Assembly (NCBI GenBank): GCA_020724025.1
Contig: DYHU01000009.1
Coordinates: 8,861 to 15,394 of the forward strand
Source: Syntrophorhabdus sp.
GTDB taxonomy: Bacteria; Desulfobacterota; BSN033; UBA1163
DNA: 6,534 nt
Reading direction: 5' to 3'
Under the pieces are notes generated by a model that was given only the letters and a program-made list of their open reading frames with translations, did not search any database and was not told the origin of the DNA. Shown piece after piece: positions 1 through 5,128 of the stretch. How positions within the stretch are numbered: position 1 is the first letter of the stretch; each line of letters begins with the position of its first letter. Made by a program: the position numbers and the translations under genes.

Positions 1-2796
1 CTTTTTCACCTTCAATCCAAGAAGGTAATTAAATGTCTCAGGTATATCTACAACAGCTTCTTCAGGTTCGCCCATTTCTTCGAAATTGACCTTGAGTTTG
101 TATGAGAAAGGATCCTTTAGGTGTTCAATATTCAGGAAGTTTGGACTATCCTGTGTCTCAAACTCAAGAAAGTATTTCAGTAGATAATCATCTTTAAAAA
201 GCCTCTGAACTACTTCGTTGGGTTTAAGTTCAAGATTATCCAAAGTATCTTCATATTGCTCTAAAACTTGGTACTTTAGAAAAGTCCCAATTCCGTTTGT
301 ATCTTGTGGCTTCCCATTTATCCATTTGAAAGAATAAGAAATCTTCTTGATTCTTGGAATGATAATGGTCTCAAAATAATTTGCCATTTCAGCTAAGATA
401 TATTTACGATTGCCGCCGTCTTCGTTATTGAGCATCATTATTGAGTGGGCAGTGGTGCCAGAACCCGCGAAGAAATCCAATATATAATCTTGGTGGCTAG
501 TGGTAAGTTGGGCCGCTCTCTTAATTAAAGCTGGTGGTTTGGGAGATTGGAACAAGCGAGCCCCCATTATATTGTCAAGAAGTTGCTGTGCATAGTCGGT
601 CCTCACTTCTTTCTCATTCCAAATTGTCTTTGGCGTATACGTTGGCCCTTCACCATTTTTTGATGCATAATCCTTACGATAGATTTTATAGTTTCCTGAC
701 ACTTCTCGACCTATTAGAAGATATGAGTTTTTCTCTGTTAATTCTTTCCCCCAAGTCCAGCAGCCTTCAAAACCATCATTCCATATAGGGAGTACCTTGA
801 TACTACCCTTTTCTTGAGAGCAAGTTACTCTACCATTCTGAGGATTGACGTATAATGGATACCAAAGATTAGGCCGGTTACCCCTATGGAATTGTCTGTG
901 AGTATTGCGAAGTTCGAGGAGCCGGTAATTTCCATATTCATCCTGTAAATTATATTCTGAGAGCTGGTCCTCGCTTTTAGGTAATCCTGAGAATGAGGCT
1001 TTTTCACTTTTTGCAGCAGCTAAAAGATAATCATGAGAGGTTGCCAAGTATTTATCCTGCCCACGACCTTTTGGATTCGTTTGGATTACGGCTATGCCTA
1101 CTTTTTGAGGAAATGTAAGATTAAGGACCTTTACAAGGTTGTCCATTTCATTTTCATCGATACTGCAAAAGATAAATCCGTCAATGGTCAGTAGGTTCGC
1201 CGCAAGATTAAGCCTGTTTTCAATCATTGTCAGCCACGATGAATGTTTGTACCGATCATTATACAAAAACTCGTCATTTCCTGTATTATAAGGGGGATCA
1301 ATATAAATACATTTTATCTTTCCTCTGTATTTTTCAGAGAGCAAACTTAACGCCTGCCAATTTTCACTTTTGATTAAGATCCCATCTAAAAGGTCGTCCA
1401 GATCCGCATTTTCAGTGAGCTTCTCCAGAAGTCTTTCTTTGAATTGGTCATTGAAAAATTTTGTGTCAATAGGGAGTTTTTTATTCTGGATTCCTGCTTT
1501 CGCAGGAATGACATCTCCAATAAATCCCAATTCTTTCCATTCCTTTCTCTGCTCTTTGTTTTTCAGAACTTCGGCATGAAATTCCTCAGGCAATCTGTCA
1601 GTAGTAATTACATATTCTGTCTTCAAAACGAATTTCTTCTTTTCCCATAGTCTCTTTTGGAAATCCTCAATCTGTGAGAGAAAATCAATTATTTTTTCTC
1701 CGACCTCCCTCACCACCTTTGCGCGGGTGATGTGTTTGTCCAGAAAAGGTTCATTTTCGAGGGTTTCAATGGATAAGACCTCCGCCTTGATAAAGTAATC
1801 CAGTTGTTCAGTTAAAAACTTGCGCAGATTTTTGTGAATGAAGTAATCCTTTGTGTTTTTTGCACCGAACCTTGATATCTGGTAAAGCAGGAGGGGTTTC
1901 TCATTCTTATATTCTGCACTTAGGAAAGCTTTGAGCGTAGGGTCTTTAATCTGCTTTATAATTTCATCAAAAATCTTTTGGTTAATCTTCTCCTGTTTTG
2001 CGGTGTTACTTCCACCCTCAACATCGTAAAGTTTTACCTCTTTATCGGTTAATTCTCTATACTGAAAACGGATAACTACTTCTTTTGGGATTGCTTCGGC
2101 TTTGCCTCGCAATGACATCTCGAGTGGTTTTTCATCATCGAGGACGAAAAACCTTGCCTTGGTTGCCTTATTGGATGCCAATTCTTCTCTGGCCGATACA
2201 GTGCGGAATATAATTTTGTAAGTTTTGCGAGGGTCAGAAAAGAATGCGTAATCCCTGAAGAGAATTCCAGTTTTCGTATAGTACTGCCCCTCATTTGCCC
2301 AGTGGAGCTTTACTTCCTCACCGTTGTAAGGGATTGCATATCTAAAATTCTTAATGGAATAACGATACTGAGGTACGAAATCGCCTTCTTCATAATATCT
2401 AGAGAAGAAGGTGTAGAGGTCATTAAAAACCTGAAGTTTTATCTCATCAATCTTTCCTGCTAAGTCTTTTTGTTCCTTCAGTAGAAGATAATCCTTCCCA
2501 ACAGGGGTATCTCGAAATTCGGCCTTAAGGTCTCCTGTTGCGGTGAATGCAATCTCTCCTAACGTTTCTATAACCCTCTTCCTGGCATCTTCAAATTTTT
2601 GTGTAATATTCAGTAATCTTTCGTCCTTATGCTTTAAAAAAGCATCCTCAACGATGCTTTTAATGTCCTTCTTGATAAACTTGCCAATCTGATCCCTTTT
2701 GAAATTCAGTATGCGATAGATACCGAAATCCAGATCAGAGGCTTCAAATTGAAAAAGCTCGTAAAATAAGGTCTGAAACTTTGATAGGGAATCCAT
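1..2796 (-). CDS. Adenine-specific DNA methyltransferase, type III Mod-like (3' end off left edge)
   Basis: This gene methylates adenine in DNA, most likely as the modification part of a restriction-modification or related defence system. The reading frame runs from the ATG at 2796 to the window edge, 932 codons without a stop, so only the C-terminal end is missing. The N-terminus carries LDFGIYRI (residues 22-29), which I associate with large Mod-like methyltransferases, and a middle segment has KDYFIHKNL from about residue 316. Motif IV is DPPYNTG (500-506). A segment TNPKGRGQDKYLATSHDYLL (573-592) follows, and the S-adenosylmethionine motif DFFAGSGTT is at 774-782. Motif IV before motif I is the beta-class order, with target recognition probably between them. 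The residues before the edge (ETFNYLLGLKV) resemble the end of the catalytic region, so a restriction or helicase partner may follow off-window. A stop codon lies directly upstream of the ATG in frame, which fixes the earliest start. Two repeat-derived peptides are embedded at 228-237 and 429-437. The gene is more AT-rich than the genes to its right. Confidence 0.93.
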   Translation of the reverse strand, partial: MDSLSKFQTLFYELFQFEASDLDFGIYRILNFKRDQIGKFIKKDIKSIVEDAFLKHKDERLLNITQKFEDARKRVIETLGEIAFTATGDLKAEFRDTPVGKDYLLLKEQKDLAGKIDEIKLQVFNDLYTFFSRYYEEGDFVPQYRYSIKNFRYAIPYNGEEVKLHWANEGQYYTKTGILFRDYAFFSDPRKTYKIIFRTVSAREELASNKATKARFFVLDDEKPLEMSLRGKAEAIPKEVVIRFQYRELTDKEVKLYDVEGGSNTAKQEKINQKIFDEIIKQIKDPTLKAFLSAEYKNEKPLLLYQISRFGAKNTKDYFIHKNLRKFLTEQLDYFIKAEVLSIETLENEPFLDKHITRAKVVREVGEKIIDFLSQIEDFQKRLWEKKKFVLKTEYVITTDRLPEEFHAEVLKNKEQRKEWKELGFIGDVIPAKAGIQNKKLPIDTKFFNDQFKERLLEKLTENADLDDLLDGILIKSENWQALSLLSEKYRGKIKCIYIDPPYNTGNDEFLYNDRYKHSSWLTMIENRLNLAANLLTIDGFIFCSIDENEMDNLVKVLNLTFPQKVGIAVIQTNPKGRGQDKYLATSHDYLLAAAKSEKASFSGLPKSEDQLSEYNLQDEYGNYRLLELRNTHRQFHRGNRPNLWYPLYVNPQNGRVTCSQEKGSIKVLPIWNDGFEGCWTWGKELTEKNSYLLIGREVSGNYKIYRKDYASKNGEGPTYTPKTIWNEKEVRTDYAQQLLDNIMGARLFQSPKPPALIKRAAQLTTSHQDYILDFFAGSGTTAHSIMMLNNEDGGNRKYILAEMANYFETIIIPRIKKISYSFKWINGKPQDTNGIGTFLKYQVLEQYEDTLDNLELKPNEVVQRLFKDDYLLKYFLEFETQDSPNFLNIEHLKDPFSYKLKVNFEEMGEPEEAVVDIPETFNYLLGLKVKK
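1486..1514 (-). repeat. Dispersed palindromic repeat inside the methyltransferase gene (VIPAKAGIQ type)
   Basis: Positions 1490-1497 and 1502-1509 are perfect 8-base inverted arms (ATTCCTGC and GCAGGAAT) around a 4-base loop. On the mRNA strand the loop is GAAA, a GNRA tetraloop. In the methyltransferase frame the element encodes VIPAKAGIQ (residues 429-437). Other frames give WIPAFAGMT and ILDSCFRRND. These three peptides are familiar by-products of a repeat scattered through many bacterial genomes. It falls in the linker just before the segment leading to the DPPYNTG domain. The call as a repeat is from recognition of the family; only one copy is in this window. Confidence 0.85.
2087..2117 (-). 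repeat. Second dispersed palindromic repeat inside the methyltransferase gene (SLRGKAEAIP type)
   Basis: On the minus strand the element reads TGTCATTGCGAGG, then a CAAAG centre, then CCGAAGCAATCCC. ATTGC and GCAAT form the outer stem, and GGC/GCC closes an AAA loop inside, with unpaired bases between the two stems. In the gene frame it encodes SLRGKAEAIP (residues 228-237). A neighbouring frame gives CHCEAKPKQSQ, a familiar product of the widespread 'cattgcgag...gcaatcc' repeat. It lies in a loop between LDDEKPLEM and KEVVIRFQYRELTD, where related proteins would be expected to go directly from one strand to the next. It is unrelated in sequence to the repeat at 1486-1514. Confidence 0.8.
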
Positions 2797-2833
2797 GGGT
2801 TAGTATTATACTTTAACAATAAATTTTTTTAAA
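2797..2833 (-). promoter_or_regulatory. Possible promoter of the methyltransferase gene, leaderless arrangement
   Basis: A perfect TATAAT lies on the minus strand at 2810-2805, ending only 8 bases before the ATG at 2796. A transcript starting about 7 bases downstream would begin at or next to the start codon. No Shine-Dalgarno sequence is visible between the hexamer and the ATG (ACTAACCC). No good -35 hexamer is seen at the usual spacing; the upstream sequence is a run of A and T. In such AT-rich DNA a chance TATAAT is possible, so this is only a candidate. Confidence 0.4.
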
Positions 2834-2889
2834 TAGTTATAACCTTAATTCAAAAAAGAACGCCTGGAATTGCACTCTAAAATTTCATT

Positions 2890-3054
2890 TTATTTTATAC
2901 GGACCCCAGGATTATGGCAGTTTCGGAGAAGATCGTTGATCAGGATTCTGGCCCTGGCTTCTTTGGCCATAATCATCCTTGGGTAGATATTAAGTGATTT
3001 TGGGATATTATATGTTTCGGGCAGTAGAGGGTCAAGCATTTTTACAATCTTCAT
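2890..3054 (-). CDS. Possible small protein of unknown function, 54 residues
   Basis: An ATG at 3054 opens a 54-codon frame ending in TAA at 2890, on the same strand as the methyltransferase and 93 bases upstream of it. The peptide begins MKIVKMLDPLLPETYNIP and has a basic, helix-like middle (MIMAKEARARILINDLL). It ends in NPGVRIK. Its residue composition and mixed codon use look more like real protein than translated intergenic DNA, and it does not overlap a gene on either strand. I do not recognise the family. Against it, the upstream GAGAG is a weak ribosome binding site, and a stop lies five codons before the ATG. It could also be the surviving end of a longer gene that was cut when the repeat at 3071-3108 or the methyltransferase region arrived. 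Confidence 0.4.
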   Translation of the reverse strand: MKIVKMLDPLLPETYNIPKSLNIYPRMIMAKEARARILINDLLRNCHNPGVRIK

Positions 3055-3070
3055 GTAATCTCTCGGTTAT

Positions 3071-3108
3071 TGGAGGCGGAGTCCGTCCCGACTAAATCGG
3101 GACGCTAC
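3071..3108. repeat. Palindromic repeat element with an 8-base stem
   Basis: CGTCCCGA (3084-3091) and TCGGGACG (3097-3104) are perfect inverted arms around the 5-base loop CTAAA. The flanks (GGAGGCGGAGTC on the left, CTACGA on the right) match a pattern I associate with dispersed repeats in Desulfobacterota-like genomes. A run of A follows at 3109-3117, so on the minus strand a T run precedes the hairpin, the wrong order for a minus-strand terminator. On the plus strand the hairpin is followed by A, so it is not an intrinsic terminator in that direction either. Confidence 0.65.
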
Positions 3109-3130
3109 GAAAAAAAAGGACATAGAGATA

Positions 3131-3210
3131 GGGTTTACCCCGTTAGAAATAATGGACCGCTGGGTTTCGAGTCCCGCTATGGCGGGACTGGAGTTTCTAA
3201 CGGGGTTTAC
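3131..3210. repeat. Nested inverted-repeat element, about 80 bp (MITE- or REP-like)
   Basis: The outer arms are perfect over 13 bases: ACCCCGTTAGAAA (3137-3149) and TTTCTAACGGGGT (3194-3206). An inner stem of 8 bases, AGTCCCGC (3170-3177) with GCGGGACT (3182-3189), closes a TATG loop. Together they could fold as a stem with a second hairpin at its tip. The plus-strand translation (VYPVRNN...VSNGVYI) is a familiar spurious peptide from such repeats. It lies about 95 bases upstream of the dehydrogenase start and encodes no transposase. Confidence 0.75.
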
Positions 3211-3292
3211 ATCTTTAGGTTTCTTTTGGTAGAATGGCGGCACGGTTCACCAAAGGATTGAGAGGGAATATGTAAAAAAACAGGTAGGAAAG

Positions 3293-3300
3293 GGAGGAGA
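3293..3300 (+). promoter_or_regulatory. Ribosome binding site of the dehydrogenase
   Basis: GGAGGAGA ends 5 bases before the ATG at 3306, a strong Shine-Dalgarno match at good spacing. It settles the start codon. Confidence 0.8.
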
Positions 3301-3305
3301 TAGAG

Positions 3306-4163
3306 ATGGAGACAAAAGGGAAAGCGTTGGTGACGGGGGCGAGCAGCGGGATCGGAAAGGAGACAGCCATCAGGCTGGCCAAAGAGGGCTTTGAGGTGAT
3401 TGCGGCGGCAAGGAGGAAGGAACGCCTCGATGAACTCGCAAAGCAGAATCCGAATATTCTTCCAAGACCGGTGGACCTTTCCGATCCGCAGGCTCTGGAT
3501 GATTTCTCTAAGGAACTGTTAAATCTCTCAGAACCCGTGACCGTCCTCATCAATAATGCGGGATTCAGCGTCCGGGGAGCGGTTGAGGATGTTTCGCTCT
3601 CTGCGGTAAAGAGCCTCTTCGAGGTCAATCTCTTTGCCCTCATTAAGATCACCCAGGCCTGTCTTCCAGGGATGCGTCGCATGAGGAAAGGGACGATCGT
3701 CAACCTCAGCTCCATCGTGGGGAAGTTTCCTTTTCCCACGAGCGGCCCTTATTCCGCCACCAAACATGCGGTGGAAGCGATCAGCGATGCTTTAAGAATG
3801 GAAGTCCGTCCCTTTGGCATTCGTGTGGTGACGATCCGGCCGGGAATGATTGGCACTGAATTTAATGAGACAGCCAATCGATTGACCGGAGATCTCCTCT
3901 CGAGAACCGATCCCGATTACAAACCTGTTTATCAGGCCTATGGAGCAGGCATGGGAAAGTTGTTCTCCAATGTCTCCATTCCAGGACCCGAATTGATTGC
4001 CAACCTCATCCTTAAAGCTGTTCTTTCGGATTCTCCCAGGGCCGTCTATACGGCAGGCCCGTTTGTTGAGGAACTTTTAGGAGAACGGTTGCGACTGGAT
4101 GATGATGGTTTTTTCGAGCTCATGACGGAGAAGACAGGGCTGAAGGGGTTAGTAGTCAAATAG
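3306..4163 (+). CDS. Classical short-chain dehydrogenase/reductase (SDR), probably NADP-dependent
   Basis: This 285-residue cytoplasmic oxidoreductase would interconvert an alcohol and a ketone or aldehyde using a nicotinamide cofactor. The Rossmann fold is complete: TGASSGIG (10-17) binds the dinucleotide, and basic residues after beta-2 (AARRKER, 35-40) suggest preference for NADP(H). D57 contacts adenine, and NNAG is at 83-86. The catalytic tetrad is N108, S136, Y149 and K153 (YSATK), and the RPG turn at 178-180 is followed by T184. The C-terminal extension past about residue 190 is longer than in 250-residue SDRs and resembles the 17-beta-hydroxysteroid or retinol dehydrogenase-like branch of classical SDRs. 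That is a family resemblance; the substrate cannot be read from sequence. It stands alone on the plus strand, converging on livF. Its last codons and stop lie in the octamer array. Confidence 0.93.
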   Translation: METKGKALVTGASSGIGKETAIRLAKEGFEVIAAARRKERLDELAKQNPNILPRPVDLSDPQALDDFSKELLNLSEPVTVLINNAGFSVRGAVEDVSLSAVKSLFEVNLFALIKITQACLPGMRRMRKGTIVNLSSIVGKFPFPTSGPYSATKHAVEAISDALRMEVRPFGIRVVTIRPGMIGTEFNETANRLTGDLLSRTDPDYKPVYQAYGAGMGKLFSNVSIPGPELIANLILKAVLSDSPRAVYTAGPFVEELLGERLRLDDDGFFELMTEKTGLKGLVVK

Positions 4164-4224
4164 TCTCATAGTCGAATTGTCTTATCGTCATTTGACTAAT
4201 CGACTAACGACTATCCGACAACCC
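4153..4224. repeat. Period-8 TAGTC array that flips to GACTA, between convergent genes
   Basis: Five units start exactly 8 bases apart at 4153, 4161, 4169, 4177 and 4185 (TAGTC, TAGTC, TAGTC, TTGTC, TCGTC). The motif then inverts: GACTA at 4194, 4202 and 4209, and GACAA at 4217 (spacings 8, 7, 8). Several pairings are possible, including perfect arms TAGTCAAAT (4153-4161) with ATTTGACTA (4190-4198), and TAGTCGA (4169-4175) with TCGACTA (4200-4206). It covers the last codons of the dehydrogenase and nearly all of the gap to livF. It might act as a two-way terminator, but there is no T run. Confidence 0.7.
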
Positions 4225-4232
4225 AAACAATC

Positions 4233-4931
4233 TCAATAGAGGTCCTTAATCTCCTGGCTCTCGAGGAGGGCGGAGGCTGGCCCCTCTCTGATGAGACGGC
4301 CATTTCGGAGCAGATAGCCGCGATGGGAGATGGAGAGGGTGAGAAAAATCTCCTGTTCAACGATGAAGAGGGTAAGCCCGTTCTGATTCATCTTTTTCAG
4401 GGTGGCGAGGATCTCTTCGATGAATCTGGGCGCAAGGCCCAGAGAGGGTTCATCCAACATCAATAATTTAGGTCTTCCCATCAGACCCCTTCCGATGGCC
4501 AGCATCTGCTGCTCACCGCCGCTCAATGTCCCTGCCCTCTGATCCTTCCTCTCGCTCAATTTCGGAAAGAGGTGATAGACCCCTTCAAGGCCTTCTTCCA
4601 TCCCTTTCTTTTCTTTCCTCTTCGTGTAGGCGCCTAACAGGAGGTTATCGAGGACAGAAAGGGTGGGGAAGATATGGCGACCCTGAGGGACATGGATCAA
4701 ACCTTTCGATACGATCTGATGGGGGTTGAGATTGGTGATATCCTCTTCTTCGAAGTAGATTCTTCCCTCGGTCGTTTCAAGAATTCCGGAGAGGGTGAGG
4801 AGCAGGGTCGTTTTCCCCGCCCTGTTGGGACCGATGAGCGAAACGATCTCTCCTCTTCCGATTTCAAGGGAGACCTCCTTGAGAGCAGGCAAAGGGCCGT
4901 AATGGACGGTCAGTTTTCTTATCTTAAACAT
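4233..4931 (-). CDS. livF: Branched-chain amino acid type ABC transporter ATPase LivF
   Basis: This 232-residue ATPase is one of the two cytoplasmic motors of a LivFGHMJ-type (HAAT family) importer. The Walker A motif is GPNRAGKT (34-41), with arginine at 37 where LivF proteins almost always have glycine; the GxxxxGKT consensus is intact. The Q-loop is VPQGRHIFP (Q83), followed by signature LSGGE (136-140) and Walker B LLMLDE (156-161, catalytic E161). At the switch position VEQE replaces a histidine motif; VEQN is the usual LivF form, so lack of His is normal. Length and the opening MFKIRKLTVHYG suit LivF, and the start is set by this match since the upstream GGGA is a weak ribosome binding site. 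It is the last gene of the operon, about 200 bases after livG. The transported solute may be an amino acid or another small carboxylate or amide; the ATPase does not tell. Confidence 0.93.
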   Translation of the reverse strand: MFKIRKLTVHYGPLPALKEVSLEIGRGEIVSLIGPNRAGKTTLLLTLSGILETTEGRIYFEEEDITNLNPHQIVSKGLIHVPQGRHIFPTLSVLDNLLLGAYTKRKEKKGMEEGLEGVYHLFPKLSERKDQRAGTLSGGEQQMLAIGRGLMGRPKLLMLDEPSLGLAPRFIEEILATLKKMNQNGLTLFIVEQEIFLTLSISHRGYLLRNGRLIREGPASALLESQEIKDLY

Positions 4932-5000
4932 TTCCCATTATTCTTTATAATGCCCCATGCCAGGAGGGCACACACGAACTATGAAAATTACCAATTATTG

Positions 5001-5037
5001 TCCTCCCCCTTGATGGGGGAGGATTGAGGTGGGGGTG
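5001..5037. repeat. Palindromic repeat with perfect 9-base arms
   Basis: TCCTCCCCC (5001-5009) and GGGGGAGGA (5015-5023) pair perfectly around the loop TTGAT. The tail TTGAGGTGGGGGTGG continues a pattern seen in a widespread dispersed repeat. On the minus-strand liv transcript it would form a very stable hairpin between livG and livF. Confidence 0.7.
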
Positions 5038-5051
5038 GACATTGTATGTTT

Positions 5052-5119
5052 ACCCTCACCCCCGCCCTCTCCCACCAGCCCGCCCCGCAGAGCGGAGCGA
5101 GGCCGGGGGGGAGAGGGAG
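5052..5119. repeat. Larger GC-rich inverted repeat (PHPRPLPP type)
   Basis: CCCTCTCCC (5065-5073) pairs with GGGAGAGGG (5109-5117), enclosing a GC-rich centre with further short complementarity. The plus-strand translation near it reads YPHPRPLPP, a familiar spurious peptide from this dispersed repeat type. It begins 9 bases past the end of livG. Confidence 0.7.
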
Positions 5120-5128
5120 ATAATAGGG

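Larger units (their letters stand above)
2797..3305. other. Spacer between the methyltransferase and the dehydrogenase
   Basis: This 509-base gap separates two divergently transcribed genes. The left part (2797-2890) is strongly AT-rich and holds the methyltransferase promoter candidate. The middle holds the possible 54-codon frame. The right part holds two palindromic elements (3071-3108 and 3131-3210). The last 95 bases lead into the dehydrogenase and contain its ribosome binding site, but I see no convincing -35/-10 pair there. Confidence 0.7.
4932..5128. other. livG-livF spacer with two GC-rich palindromes
   Basis: liv ATPase genes usually abut or overlap, but here 197 bases separate them. 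From 5001 to 5119 the spacer is repeat DNA. The remainder (4932-5000) is AT-rich and holds a TATAAAGAATAAT-like tract on the minus strand just before livF, which could serve as a weak internal promoter. No ORF in the spacer looks real. Confidence 0.6.

Noticed and set aside
1370..1650. Two plus-strand ORFs with WIPAFAGMT and ILDSCFRRND
   Set aside because: They are antisense to the methyltransferase, and these peptides come from the palindromic repeat at 1486-1514.
2076..2294. Minus-strand 72-codon ORF ending CHCEAKPKQSQKK
   Set aside because: It is an alternative frame of the methyltransferase that passes through the embedded repeat. It is useful only as a marker of the repeat family.
3084..3117. 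Hairpin with adjacent A run as a rho-independent terminator
   Set aside because: The T run needed after the stem is absent on the plus strand and would precede the stem on the minus strand.
3070..3261. Plus-strand 63-codon ORF beginning MEAESVPTKSG across the two palindromes
   Set aside because: It is made almost entirely of the two repeat elements, and its peptide (VYPVRNN...SNGVYI) is a familiar spurious product of such repeats. No ribosome binding site of its own is convincing.
3234..3275. A 13-residue frame (MAARFTKGLRGNM) ahead of the dehydrogenase, as a possible leader peptide
   Set aside because: It has no Shine-Dalgarno sequence, no run of regulatory codons and no attenuator-like hairpins after it.
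3215..3739. Minus-strand 174-codon ORF opposite the dehydrogenase
   Set aside because: It lies antisense to a clearly functional SDR with all catalytic residues, and its Ser/Arg-rich peptide shows no domain pattern.
4153..4224. CRISPR array
   Set aside because: The repeats are 5 bases at 8-base spacing and reverse orientation halfway. CRISPR repeats are longer, in one direction, with spacers of about 30 bases, and no cas gene is present.
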